From Prosthecomicrobium pneumaticum (GTDB taxonomy: Bacteria; Pseudomonadota; Alphaproteobacteria; Rhizobiales; Kaistiaceae): DNA of 64,000 nucleotides. The stretch lies in the NCBI RefSeq assembly GCF_014199915.1, contig NZ_JACHOO010000010.1, forward strand, positions 107,298-171,297. The letters are read 5' to 3'. Made by a program: the position numbers and the translations under genes. The stretch's first letter is position 1. The number at the start of each line of letters is the position of its first letter. Below are positions 34,713-45,400 of this stretch, piece by piece. The notes under the pieces are model-generated. The model did no database searches and was not told the DNA's origin. It saw only the letters and a list, made by a program, of their open reading frames with translations.

Positions 34713-34834
34713 TGTCCCTACGTAACATCAGCATCCGTAATATTGCGAAATTTTGATAAATTTGCCGACATTAGTGTCGCCCCACATTCAATCCATCCGC
34801 GCTGGGTTCGCGCGGTATTGCGGGGGCGCAATAG
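34713..34834 (+). promoter_or_regulatory. A/T-rich leader and likely promoter of the giant autotransporter gene
   Basis: The 122-base gap is much richer in A/T than its surroundings (about 34736-34775). It contains the inverted repeat GATGT/ACATC (34711-34715, 34725-34729) and the direct repeat CGTAA at 34721 and 34736. Direct repeats are the usual site type for OmpR-family regulators, although the 15-base period is longer than normal. No -35/-10 pair is convincing. Confidence 0.4.
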
Positions 34835-37800
34835 ATGCAGATCGCGACTGGTACGCCCGGCCCTGCGCCGGTGCGCTCGAAGCTCGGGGCCGTGCGGCGG
34901 CAGGCGCTGACCGGCGTTTCCGTCCTCGCGCTGACCCTCGGCATGGCGGCGCTCGGTGCCGGGGAAGGACGGGCGGACGACCGCAAGCAGATCGATGGCG
35001 GCGGCACGGTCGGGACCATGCTGACCGACGGCTCGGTCCGCTCGAGCGTTGCGGCCGATTCGGACGTCATGACCGAGGTCGGCAGCGGCACCAATGAGTG
35101 GCTCGTCGAGGACGCGGTCTTCAGCAATTTCGTCACCACCGGCGGCGCGGGCAGCGGCGGCGGCGCGGGCCTCGGCGGTGTGTTCTTCGTCGACGAGAAC
35201 GTCTCGCTGACGATCCGCAACGTCGACTTCTACGACAACACGGCGCGTGGCGGCACCGGCGGCAGCGCACCCGGCAGCAAGCTCGGCACCGTCGGTTACA
35301 ATCTGCGCGCCAACGACATCGGCATCGACGCGATCGGGAATTTCCAGGTCAAGCCGACGCTGATCGAGGACGGCAGCACCTATTACGTCAAGGAAATCGA
35401 GCTGCCGCAGGCGAACGCGATGCTGAAGGTCGGCATGTCGGTGTTCCTGCCGGGCTCCGACACGCCGGCGACGATCGCCTCCATCTCCGGCAAGACGATT
35501 ACCTTTACGGACAATGTGGAGATTCCGGCGGACCTTGTCACCGCGCCGGATACCTACGCGGCGACCGCGACGCTCGCCAGCAACCAGATCCAGCTCGACC
35601 CGACCGTGGCGGCGAAGCTCGCCTTCGGCTCGACCGTGACCGGCACGGGCATTCCCGCCGGCACCGTCGTCGAGAGCGTCGATCCGTCGACCGGCGTCAT
35701 CACACTCAGCAAGGCGCACACCTACACGCCGCCGACTTACTTCCCCGGCATTCCGAGCGGCCTCACCTTTATCGGCCTCACCGGTTTCGACGCCTCGCAG
35801 GTCTCGGCGGCGGCGAACGGCTCCGGCTCCGAGGGCAGCATCACGCTCGTCTCGGAGAATGCCGCGCTCAAGGTCGGCATGGTGCTGACCGGCGAGGGGC
35901 TGCCGGAGGCGGGCGTCAAGATCACCAAGATCGAAGGCAGTGTCATCACGGTCGAGAAGCCGTCCGGCTTCTCCTTCGATCCCGACAACCCGCCGCGCGC
36001 CTTCGAGGCCGCCTTCAACCCGGTGACCGTCGTCGGCAGCCAGACCGAGGTCCTGCTGCCGAACGGCGTGACCGGGCTGACGGTCGGCATGAGCGTCACC
36101 GGCAGCGGCATACCCGCCGACGCCAGGATCGTCGGCATCGACGCGGCGCGCGGCGTCGTCATCCTCGACAAGGTGATCGAGGATCTGCCGTCGAACATCG
36201 CCTTCTCGCCGTTCCAGGCGGTGACGGCGAGCGGCGGCCAGACCCAGATCACCGTCGCCGATGCCGCCTCGCTCGGCACGGTCAGGGCCGGCATGGTCGT
36301 CTCGGGTCCGGGCATTCCGCCCGGCACGACGGTGATCAGCGTCGTTGGCAAGACGGTGACGCTCTCGGCCGCGGTCGCTTCGGCCGATCTCGACGGCCTG
36401 CTGAAGGGCAATCTGAGCTTCGATTCGCCGCTCAGCACCGGCGGCGCGCTCAACGGGCTCACCGCCCCGCTCGCCAGCGCCGGCAATGGCCGAAGCGGAA
36501 ACAACGGCTTGGGCGGCTCCGATGACGGCGAAGGTCAGGACGGGCGGCGCGGTGACGTCGGCAAGAACGCCACCACCGGCGTCGGCGGTCGCGGCGGCGA
36601 CGGCGGCGACGGCAGCGACGGCTCGGGCACCAACGACACGCTGATCGCCGCGGTCGGCCTCGCCTCGGCCGATCTCGCGCTCGAGATCGGCTCGCTCGCG
36701 GCGATGTACACGCCGGAAGGCGCACCGTTCCCGTTCCCCGATATCGCCGATGCGATCGCGCAGACCGGCAAGGTCGCCGCGGCCTCCGCCGCGGTCGGTG
36801 TTGCGGCCGCCGCCCTCGACGAGTGGCGCCGGGCGCTGTCGAACGGCGATGTCGCCGCGGGCGGCGATGGCGGTCAGGGCGGCAATGGCGGCAATGGCAG
36901 CGAGTTCTTCGGCGGCGGCGCGGGCGGCAATGGCGGCGATGGCGGCGACGCCGCACGCTCGAACGGCGATGGCGGCGACGGCGGCGATGGCGGAACCGGC
37001 GGCAATGGCGGCTTCGGCGCCGGCGGCGGCCAGGGTGGCGCCGGCGGCACGCACGGCTCGGGCGTCTCCGTGGCGGACGGCGAGGCCGGTGCCGGCGGCA
37101 AGGGCGGCTTCGGCGCCGGTGACGGCAGCGATGGCGACGGCTTCGGCGGTGGCGGTGGCGACGGCCTCGGCGGCGCGATCTTCGTGCGGTCGGGCGGTTC
37201 GCTCACCATCGAGGGCAATTCGACCTTCGGCGACAACGGCACGATGGGCGGCTCGAGCCTCAATGGCGGCGAGGCCGGCCAGTCGGCTGGTTCCGATCTC
37301 TTCATGATGAAGGGCTCGACGGTCCGCATCGTTCCGGGCGCGGGCAACACGGTCGTCTTCAACGGTTCGATCGCCGACGACAGCGTCGGCAGCTATGCCG
37401 GCGGCTCCTATGCGCTCGGCGACGGCGCCGGCCTGACGATCGGTGAGGGCCACACGATCTTCAACGGCGTCAACACCTATACCGGGCAGACCCGCATCGA
37501 AGGCGGCATGCTGGAGGCTGACGAGGGCGTCGGCCTGCACCAGTACAGCAATGTGAACTTTGCCGGCGCCGGCCGCGACGGCACGATCTCCTCGGCCAAT
37601 GCCGGCGTACTGATGACGTCCGGCCAGTTCAACCGGGAGGTCGGAGACCTCGGCAACCGGGTGCAGTGGACCGGCAGCGGCGGCTTCGCCGCGACCGGCG
37701 GCGACCTGACGGTCAATCTCGGCGGCAAGGCGACCCCGAAGACGCTCGTCTGGGGCGGCACGGCCGGCTTCTTCAGCGCCACCGGCGCCGGCGATGCCGC

Positions 37801-40800
37801 GCTCGTCTTCGGCGCGAGCGAGGCCGAGGGCAAGGTCACCTTCAAGAACAACATCGATCTGAACGGCGGCACCCGCCAGATCGTCGTCGTCGACAATACG
37901 AGCGTGACGACGGACGGCGCCGTGATCACCGGCAATATCGGCGGCACCGGCAAGCTGATCGTCGGCGGCGGTGCACCGGGGGCTTACACGGGTTCGCTCA
38001 CCCTGACCGGCAGCAACACGGCGAGCCTCGGCACCGAACTGCGCTCCGGCACGCTCTCCGTCTACGGCACGATGACGGGCGATCTCTCGATCGACGCCGG
38101 CGCGACCTTCGTGCTCGGCGCCGCCAATACACTGGGCGCCGTCGAGAACGACGGCATGATGGTGCTCGCCGCCGGCCTCACGACGGGCTCGCTCGACAAC
38201 ACCGGCACGCTCGTCATCGCCGCCGCGCTGTCGACCGCCGACGTCGATAACTCCGGCGGTCTGATGGTGATGGCCGACAACCTCACGGTCCACGGTACGT
38301 TCGACAATGGCGACGGCACGCTCTGGCTGCTCGGCGGCGACCGCACGCTGAAGGCCGACGGCCTCACCGGCGGCGGCGACATCCGCCTCGGCCTCGCCGA
38401 GGACGACACGGCGCCCGATGGCTATGAACCGCCCGACGCTTCGAGCCTGACGCTCGAGCAGTCCGGCAGCTCGACCTTCGCCGGAACGATCTCGGGACCC
38501 GGCGGCTTCGCGCTGAAGAAGGGTGATGGCGATGGCGGCAGCCTGACGCTGACCGGCACCAACACCTATGAGGGCGCGACGGTCGTCGGCGCCGACATGA
38601 CGCTCGCGCTCTCCGGCGCCGGCAGCATCGCCGGCTCGAAGTCGGTCACCGTCGATGGCCGCTTCGATATTTCGGGCCTCGTTCCCACCGGGTCGGACAC
38701 GGCGGCGACCGCCGAGATCGCCAATCTCGGCGGTGCGGCGACGGGCGAAGTGACGCTCGGCGGCAATGGCTTCGCGGTGCGCGTCGACCAGGACAATCGT
38801 TTCGACGGCACGATCTCCGGGGAGGGCACGCTCGCGGTGTGGGCGGCGGAAGGCGAAAGCGGCGAGCTCGCGCTCGCCGGCACCAACAGCTTTACCGGCG
38901 CGACCACCGTCTACAGCGGCGCCACCGTGGCGCTCGAGGATGGCGGCAGCATCGCGCAGTCCGAGCGCGTCACCGTGCACGGCACGCTCGACGTTTCGGG
39001 CGCGACCACCGACGGCGTCTCGATCGTGGCGCTCGCCGGCCTCGGTGGCGGCGAGGTCCTGCTCGGCGGCCAGACGCTGTCGATCAGCGGCGGCGACGGC
39101 TCGACCTTCGCCGGCACGATCGGCGGCACGGGCGGCCTCATCATCGCGGCCGGCGTGCAGAAGCTCTCCGGCGCCAACGGGTTCGAGGGGGAAACGGCTG
39201 TCCGCGACGGTGCGACCCTCGCCCTCGAAGAGGATGGCTCGATCGAGCATTCCGCCAAGGTGACCGTCGATGCCGGCGGTCTGCTCGACCTCGAGGCGAC
39301 GACGTCCGGCGCGCGCATCGTTGCGCTCGCCGGAGGCGGCACGGTGGCGTTGGCGGGGAAGACGCTCACCGTGTCCGCCGCTTCGGATACGTTCTCCGGC
39401 GTGCTCGCCGGCGAGGATGGCAATGTCGAGATCGAGAGCGGCACGCAGACCCTCTCCGGCACGAACACCTTCACGGGCGTGACGACCGTCGGCGAGACCG
39501 CGACGCTCGCCCTCACCGGAACCGGCAGCATCGCGGCCTCGGCCGGGCTCGCGCTCGACGGCACGTTCGACGTGGGCGGACTCGATGACGGCTTTGGCGC
39601 CGACATCGCCCGGCTCGACGGGGCGGGCTCGATCCTGCTCGGCGGCAGTACGCTGACGGTGACCGGCGCCAACGCCGCCGATACCTTCTCCGGCAGCGTC
39701 TCGGGCACCGGCCGCTTCGGCGTCTCGGGCGCCGGCAGCCGGCAGCTTCTCCAGAACGCCTCGGTGGGGGTCGGCCTCTTCGCGGAGGACGGCGCCGAGA
39801 TCACCATCGCCGGCGGGTCGGTCACGACCACCAATGCCGGCCAGTCGGCGCTGTCGATCTTCAATGGCGGCACGATCGCCACGAGCGGCTCGGTGAGCCT
39901 GGGCGCCGCCGATCTCAGCGCGCCCTTCGCCTATGCCGGTTTCGACGAGGGCGGCAAGGTCGCCACCTTCACGCTCAACACCGGCGCGACGGTCTCGGCC
40001 GGCAACGGCGTGCTCCTGCTCGTCGAGCGCGAGGGCGACGGTTCGGACGGCATCGTCAACTTCTTCATCGGCCAGAACGTCGTCGTCGCCGGCGACATTC
40101 TCGACCAGGACGCCCGCACCGGCGGTGGCATCACCAATGTGACGATCTCGACCGGCGCGAGCTGGTCGGGCTTCGTCGAGTCGGCGAGCCTCGAGATCAA
40201 GGCCGGCGCGAGCGCGACCTTCGCCGACGGCAGCCAGATCTCGGGCGATCTGAAGGCCGAGGCCGGATCCAACATCCAGGGCACCAAGATCGAGACGCCG
40301 CTCTATGTCGCCGGCAACGGCTATGTCGACGACGGCGTGATCCGCGGCAACGTCTTCTTCGGCGGCAATCTGGATCTCAACGGCCTTCTGACGCCGGGCG
40401 CCTCGCCGGGCTTCGCGGTGATCGGCGGCGATCTCAACAGCCTCTCCGACATCAGCAATCCGGAGATCGCTTCGGGCGCGACGACGCTGCTCGAAGTGGT
40501 GTTCGGCAAGAGCGATCCGACGCCCGGCAGCGGCGGCGACTACGACCAGATCAACATCGGCGGCGCGGTCAACGGCGTGCTCAACGTGACGCTCGCCGCG
40601 CTCAACGGCGATCGCTCCGTGGCGCTCGGCAATATCGAGGCGATCGATCTGATCCGCATCGGCGACGAGGACTTCACCGGCACGGTGGTGCAGGCCAACC
40701 GCCTGACCCAGAACGGCCGCGAGGTCCGGCTCGTCCGCCGCGAGGAGACGGCCCGCGACGATGTCACCGTGCTCGGTACGGTGACGACCGAGGCCGACTT

Positions 40801-41725
40801 CTTCGACGGCGACAGCAACACGACGGTCGCGGTCTACGGGCTCGAGACGATCGTGCAGGACGAGACCTACGCTCTCGCCATGCTCGCCGGCTCCGCCAAC
40901 CAGGCGCAGCGTGACATCCTCGGCACCTATGCGGAGCGGCGCGGCTTCGATCCCGAGGGCGTGCGCGGCGGCTGGGCGCGCTTCGGCGCCAAGCGGACCG
41001 AGATGGATGACGGCATCGACTCGACCCAGACCGTGTCCTATAGCCAGGTCGGCATCGACATCGCCCGGATGGGCGAGGTCCGGCTCGGCGTCGTCGGCTC
41101 GTTCGGTCAGTCCTCCGGCACGGTCGCGACGGAGACCGGCGACGCCGATCTCAACGGCGATCTGTGGTCGGCCGGCGGCTATGCGAGCTGGACCGACGGG
41201 CGCGGCTATTTCGACGCCCTCGCCCAGTATGGCGGCCACAGCTGGACCATCTCGCCGACCGCCGCGAGCGGCTCGGAGATCGACGGCCAGACCGTCACCG
41301 TGGCGGCGGAGGCGGGCTATGCGATCGGCTCCGATACGGCGAAGGTGACGCCCTGGGGTCAGGTCGTCTGGCAGACGACGCGCTTCGGCGATATCGACAG
41401 CGCCTGGGTCGACGGCGTCGACGTCGAGGACCCGGACTCGCTGCTGCTGCGCGGCGGCATGCGGGCGGAGCAGCGGATCGGCGTGATGTCGCCCTATCTC
41501 GGCGTCGCGGTGGCGCACGATCTCTCGAACCGGCGCACCACGGTGGTCGACGGTTACGCGATCAGCGCCGGCACCGCCTCGACGCGGGTCGAGCTGAACG
41601 CCGGTTTCGAGGCGGCGGTCGCCTCGGGCATGTCGATCTATGCCGACGTCAAGGGCGCCTACGGCATCGGCGACGGCGAAGCGACGGCCTATGACGGGCA
41701 GGCGGGGCTGCGGGCGAAATGGTGA
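34835..41725 (+). CDS. Giant type Va autotransporter adhesin
   Basis: 2296 residues. An extended signal peptide (Arg-rich, then VSVLALTLGMAALGAG) precedes the passenger. Five copies of a V-G-M-x-V-x-G-x-G-I-P unit lie at about residues 196-530. A glycine-rich stretch (GGDGG, GGNGG) lies at about 545-785 with a helical insert near 600-675. Many autotransporter-associated beta-strand repeats (such as LTGTNTYEGATVVGA) lie at about 870-1575. The C-terminal 12-strand beta-barrel (about 2045-2296) ends in tryptophan. The barrel exports the passenger, which likely mediates surface attachment or aggregation. The gene follows a two-component system and overlaps the IalB-like gene. Confidence 0.93.
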   Translation: MQIATGTPGPAPVRSKLGAVRRQALTGVSVLALTLGMAALGAGEGRADDRKQIDGGGTVGTMLTDGSVRSSVAADSDVMTEVGSGTNEWLVEDAVFSNFVTTGGAGSGGGAGLGGVFFVDENVSLTIRNVDFYDNTARGGTGGSAPGSKLGTVGYNLRANDIGIDAIGNFQVKPTLIEDGSTYYVKEIELPQANAMLKVGMSVFLPGSDTPATIASISGKTITFTDNVEIPADLVTAPDTYAATATLASNQIQLDPTVAAKLAFGSTVTGTGIPAGTVVESVDPSTGVITLSKAHTYTPPTYFPGIPSGLTFIGLTGFDASQVSAAANGSGSEGSITLVSENAALKVGMVLTGEGLPEAGVKITKIEGSVITVEKPSGFSFDPDNPPRAFEAAFNPVTVVGSQTEVLLPNGVTGLTVGMSVTGSGIPADARIVGIDAARGVVILDKVIEDLPSNIAFSPFQAVTASGGQTQITVADAASLGTVRAGMVVSGPGIPPGTTVISVVGKTVTLSAAVASADLDGLLKGNLSFDSPLSTGGALNGLTAPLASAGNGRSGNNGLGGSDDGEGQDGRRGDVGKNATTGVGGRGGDGGDGSDGSGTNDTLIAAVGLASADLALEIGSLAAMYTPEGAPFPFPDIADAIAQTGKVAAASAAVGVAAAALDEWRRALSNGDVAAGGDGGQGGNGGNGSEFFGGGAGGNGGDGGDAARSNGDGGDGGDGGTGGNGGFGAGGGQGGAGGTHGSGVSVADGEAGAGGKGGFGAGDGSDGDGFGGGGGDGLGGAIFVRSGGSLTIEGNSTFGDNGTMGGSSLNGGEAGQSAGSDLFMMKGSTVRIVPGAGNTVVFNGSIADDSVGSYAGGSYALGDGAGLTIGEGHTIFNGVNTYTGQTRIEGGMLEADEGVGLHQYSNVNFAGAGRDGTISSANAGVLMTSGQFNREVGDLGNRVQWTGSGGFAATGGDLTVNLGGKATPKTLVWGGTAGFFSATGAGDAALVFGASEAEGKVTFKNNIDLNGGTRQIVVVDNTSVTTDGAVITGNIGGTGKLIVGGGAPGAYTGSLTLTGSNTASLGTELRSGTLSVYGTMTGDLSIDAGATFVLGAANTLGAVENDGMMVLAAGLTTGSLDNTGTLVIAAALSTADVDNSGGLMVMADNLTVHGTFDNGDGTLWLLGGDRTLKADGLTGGGDIRLGLAEDDTAPDGYEPPDASSLTLEQSGSSTFAGTISGPGGFALKKGDGDGGSLTLTGTNTYEGATVVGADMTLALSGAGSIAGSKSVTVDGRFDISGLVPTGSDTAATAEIANLGGAATGEVTLGGNGFAVRVDQDNRFDGTISGEGTLAVWAAEGESGELALAGTNSFTGATTVYSGATVALEDGGSIAQSERVTVHGTLDVSGATTDGVSIVALAGLGGGEVLLGGQTLSISGGDGSTFAGTIGGTGGLIIAAGVQKLSGANGFEGETAVRDGATLALEEDGSIEHSAKVTVDAGGLLDLEATTSGARIVALAGGGTVALAGKTLTVSAASDTFSGVLAGEDGNVEIESGTQTLSGTNTFTGVTTVGETATLALTGTGSIAASAGLALDGTFDVGGLDDGFGADIARLDGAGSILLGGSTLTVTGANAADTFSGSVSGTGRFGVSGAGSRQLLQNASVGVGLFAEDGAEITIAGGSVTTTNAGQSALSIFNGGTIATSGSVSLGAADLSAPFAYAGFDEGGKVATFTLNTGATVSAGNGVLLLVEREGDGSDGIVNFFIGQNVVVAGDILDQDARTGGGITNVTISTGASWSGFVESASLEIKAGASATFADGSQISGDLKAEAGSNIQGTKIETPLYVAGNGYVDDGVIRGNVFFGGNLDLNGLLTPGASPGFAVIGGDLNSLSDISNPEIASGATTLLEVVFGKSDPTPGSGGDYDQINIGGAVNGVLNVTLAALNGDRSVALGNIEAIDLIRIGDEDFTGTVVQANRLTQNGREVRLVRREETARDDVTVLGTVTTEADFFDGDSNTTVAVYGLETIVQDETYALAMLAGSANQAQRDILGTYAERRGFDPEGVRGGWARFGAKRTEMDDGIDSTQTVSYSQVGIDIARMGEVRLGVVGSFGQSSGTVATETGDADLNGDLWSAGGYASWTDGRGYFDALAQYGGHSWTISPTAASGSEIDGQTVTVAAEAGYAIGSDTAKVTPWGQVVWQTTRFGDIDSAWVDGVDVEDPDSLLLRGGMRAEQRIGVMSPYLGVAVAHDLSNRRTTVVDGYAISAGTASTRVELNAGFEAAVASGMSIYADVKGAYGIGDGEATAYDGQAGLRAKW
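36840..37165 (+). repeat. GGCGGCGATGGC-type tandem repeat encoding the glycine-rich passenger segment
   Basis: The DNA repeats triplets of GGC with GAT, AAT or GAC between them, coding for GGDGG, GGNGG and GGAGG units. The units stay in multiples of three, so changes in copy number would alter length but not frame. Its regularity at DNA level makes recombination or slippage plausible. Confidence 0.75.
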
Positions 41726-42309
41726 ACAGGGACTGGTCGGAATACGAGCCGCGCCTGATGGGACGGCGCGGCGGCCGCGGGCGGACGGCCGGCGCGCTTC
41801 TGGGCGCGCTCGCCTTCGTGCTGGCGCTCGGCGGCGCGACGGCGGCCCAGGCCCCGACGCGCAGCGGAACCCCGCCGACCGCGGCGGAGGGCCAGACCTT
41901 CGGCGACTGGAAATACGAGTGCCAGGCGCTCAATGGCGGCCAGGCCTGCGCGCTCAGCCAGACGCTCGTCTCGAACGACTCGAAGAAGGCCGTCGCGAAG
42001 TTCAATCTCGGCCGCGATCCGCAATCGGGCGTCGTCTACCTCGCGGTGATGGTTCCCCTGGGGCTCGATCTGGCCGCGGGCATCGTCGGGGCGATCGACG
42101 AGAGCGGGCCGTTCGCCTATCAGCTCGAGACCTGTCTCGCGGTCGGCTGCATCGCCCGCATTCCGGTCGACGCGCCGCTCATGAAGGCGCTCAAATCCGG
42201 CAAGACGCTGAAACTCGGCTTCCGCGCCCGCGGTGCGCAGCAGCCGACCGTCCTGCCGGGCTCCCTCGCCGGCATGACCGCGGGTGTGGCCGCCGCGTCA
42301 CTCGAGTAA
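41719..42309 (+). CDS. IalB-family (invasion-associated locus B) secreted protein
   Basis: 196 residues. A basic N terminus and the hydrophobic run GALLGALAFVLALGGATA end near AQA, giving a signal peptide. The mature part follows the IalB pattern: FGDWKYECQ, CALSQTLVS, LAVMVPLGLDLAAGI, then CLAVGCIARIP with its paired cysteines. IalB proteins occur widely in Rhizobiales; the Bartonella homologue aids host-cell entry, while most roles are unknown. ATG 41719 and GTG 41722 both overlap the autotransporter stop (ATGGTGA), so the two are translationally coupled. ATG 41758 is an alternative without a good ribosome site. Confidence 0.9.
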   Translation: MVNRDWSEYEPRLMGRRGGRGRTAGALLGALAFVLALGGATAAQAPTRSGTPPTAAEGQTFGDWKYECQALNGGQACALSQTLVSNDSKKAVAKFNLGRDPQSGVVYLAVMVPLGLDLAAGIVGAIDESGPFAYQLETCLAVGCIARIPVDAPLMKALKSGKTLKLGFRARGAQQPTVLPGSLAGMTAGVAAASLE

Positions 42310-42339
42310 CTGCCCCCTCCGAAGAAATAACAAGGGCAC

Positions 42340-42367
42340 TTGTCAGGATCCTCCTACCACCTGTAGT
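42340..42367 (+). promoter_or_regulatory. Candidate sigma70 promoter of the second autotransporter
   Basis: TTGTCA (42340-42345) and TGTAGT (42362-42367) match the -35 and -10 consensus at five and four of six bases, with a 16-base spacer. They lie in the 121-base gap upstream of the gene at 42431, suggesting that it can be transcribed separately from the adhesin/IalB pair. Confidence 0.5.
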
Positions 42368-42430
42368 TTCAAACTCTGTTCTGAGCAGATCGGCCCGCGG
42401 CGGCGTTGAGCGCGGGAAGGGGGAGGAATG

Positions 42431-45400
42431 ATGCGGGAAACGTCCTTGCGGCAGCGGCTCGCGACGTCGGCCGCTGCGGGAGCGCTCATGGTTGCCCTGT
42501 CGTCGGGGTCCGGAGCGGCGCAGGCGCTTCTCGTGAGCGAGACGGGTGGCACCGTCTACGATGTCCACGGCGACGAGACACACGACGATCTCGCCGTCGG
42601 CATTCTGTCGGGCGAGTCAGGGACGGTCCGGGTCGGCCCGGGAGAGCATCTGACCACCGGCACGACAGGCCTTCCCGGAGGCGTTCTGGGCTACGACGCC
42701 GGAGCGACGGGCGTCGTCGAGATCGACGGTGCGGGTGCGATCTGGACGGATATCGGCGACAGGACGGATATCGGCGACAGCGGTGTCGGCGTGGTCGAGA
42801 TCACGAGTGGCGGCGAGCTCGAGACGAAGAACGGGCGTCTCGGGCGCGAGCTCGGCGGCTACGGCTCGGTGCTCGTCGATGGCGCCGGCTCGCTCTGGAC
42901 CAACACGATCGACCTGATCATCGGTCAGGCCGGCGACGGCGAGGTGGTGATTTCCAACGGCGCCGGGGCCGTGACCGGACGGATCGGCGTCGGTGGCGCG
43001 ACCTTCGATTATGACGGCGACTCCGGCACCGGAGCGGGTGAACTGACGATCACCGGGGCGGGCTCGACGCTCTTCAATGCCGGCGGCATGGATCTCGGCC
43101 GCGTCGGGGCTTCGGGCTATCTCGAGGTGAGCGACGGCGGCGCCCTGACCTTCACGGGGACCGGCCTCTATGTCGGCGAGGACGGCGCGGCGTTCTTCAC
43201 CGGCGAGGGCACGGCGATCAACGTTTCCGCCGGCAACATCAGCATGACGGGCGGCCAGATGGTCGTCGACGATGGCGCGACGGTCGAGACCTACGACGCC
43301 TATATCGGCTCGTCCGAGGCGACGATCGCGATCCTCGGCGTCGTCGGGCCGACCACGTCCTGGACGACCGACGGCTGGTTCTATGTCGGCGGCGTCAGCG
43401 GCAACACGTCCGGCGGTGATGGCAACGGCCTCGTCTTCATCCTCGACGGTGCCCACGTCACCGGCAGTTCGGTCGGCGCCGGCATGGATCTCGGCTCGTT
43501 CGGCCGCATCGTCGTCGCCGGGGCGGGTTCGTCGCTTTCCGCCGTGCCGAATGTCGATCGGAGCATGACGGGCAATCTCTATGTCGGTTACGCCGGGGAG
43601 GGCGTGATCGTGGTGGCCGAGGGTGGCGCCATTTCGGCCGCCAACGAGATCCGCATCGCCTATGGCATCGCGTCGAGCGTCGGCACGCTGGTCATCGGCT
43701 CCGAGTCCGACAGCCCTGCCGCCGCGCCGGGCACCGTCACCGCCCCCAAGATCGTCTTCGGCGATGGTGACGGAACGGTCCTCTTCAATCACACGGCCGA
43801 GGATTACGACTTCGACCTCGTCATGGACGGGGCGGGCACGATCCGCGCCTTGGCCGGCGAGACCATCCTGTCGGCGGATTCCCCCGGCTTCTCGGGGGCG
43901 GTCGACGTCGAGGGCGGCACGCTGCGCGTCAATGGCGACCTCTCGGGCGGCGACGTGACGGTCTATTCCGGGGCGACCCTCGGCGGCGTCGGCACGATCG
44001 GCGATACGGTCGTGCTCGCCGGTGGCGTCCATGCGCCGGGCAATTCCATCGGCACGCAGACGATCGACGGCGACTATACCAATAGCGGCACGCTGCGGGT
44101 CGAAATCGGCGTCGGCGGCTGGGACAAGCTGATCGTCACCGGCGAGGTCGACGTCTCGGCCGCGCGGCTCGACATCGTGCCCTGGCCTTCTTCCGGCGTT
44201 TCCGTCTCGGTGATCGATTCGCCCTTCGTGATCATCGAGAACCAGAGCGGGCAGGCCTCTGTCGCGCAGTTCGGCTCGATCCGCGATTTCGCCTTCCTCG
44301 ACGCAGATGTCGTCTATGACGCCGGGGCGGACGACAACGACGTCGTGCTGACGCTGACCCGCAACGGCCGCGGCTTCGTCGACGCGGCTGTGACGCGCAA
44401 TCAGGCCGAGACGGCGGCGGGCGCCGATTCGCTGCCGACATCGAGCGCGGTGTGGAACGCCGTTGCCTTCGCCGCCGACGACGCCGAGGCGGCCGGGATT
44501 CTCGACCAGCTTTCCGGCGAGATCCACGCCTCCTTCGCCGGCGCATTGATCGTCAACAGCCGCTTCGTCCGCGATGCAGCGACGATGCGCCTCGACTCCG
44601 CCTTCGACGCGCCGGTCGCGCAGGCGCTCGGCTACGGACCCGATGGCGCCGACCGTCTCGCCGCCGCCGCCGACCGGCTCAGCTACTGGATGGGCGGCTA
44701 TGGCGCCTGGGGCAGCCAGGACGGTGACGGCAATGCCGCCGGCATCGACACCTCGACGGGCGGCGTGCTGATCGGCGCCGACGGCGCGGTCGGCGGCTGG
44801 CGGCTCGGTGCGCTGGTCGGCTATGGCGTGACGAGCGCCGACGCCGACGCGCGGACGTCGTCGGCCGACAGCGACGACGTCCATCTCGGCCTCTATGCCG
44901 GCACGACGTCGGGACCCTTCGCCGTCCGTTCGGGCCTCGCCTACAGCTTCCACAGCATCTCGAGCACGCGCCATATCGCGGTGCCGGGCCTCGAGGAGAC
45001 GCTGAAGAGCGATTACGACGCGGGGACGACGCAGGTCTTCGGCGAGGTCGGCTACACGATCTCGACCGACCATGCCCGCTTCGAGCCCTTCGCCGGCCTC
45101 GCCTATGTCCATCTCGCGACCGATGGCTTCACCGAGACGGGCGGGCTCTCGGCGCTCGTCGTGGACGACAGCGGCAACGACACCGCCTTCGCGACGCTCG
45201 GCATCCGCGCCTCGAGCGCCTTCCTGCTCGGCCAGAAGATGGCGTCCCTGCGGGGCACCGTCGCCTGGCAGCACGCCTTTGGTGACACCGAGGCGGCCAT
45301 CGGCCAGGCCTTCGACGGCGGCATCGCCTTCACGGTCGCCGGCGCGCCGATCGGCACCGACGCGGCGCTCGTCGAGGCGGGCCTGGCCGTCGATCTCTCC

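Noticed and set aside
36840..37165. CRISPR-like regular repeats
   Set aside because: The repeats are short, in frame, without unique spacers, and encode the Gly-rich passenger segment.
34718..41518. A 2266-codon open frame antisense to the giant autotransporter
   Set aside because: It mirrors the sense gene almost exactly, encodes an Arg/Ala/Asp/Glu-rich string without any domain, and arises because GC-biased codons avoid stops on the opposite strand. The sense frame has a signal peptide, repeats and a beta-barrel.
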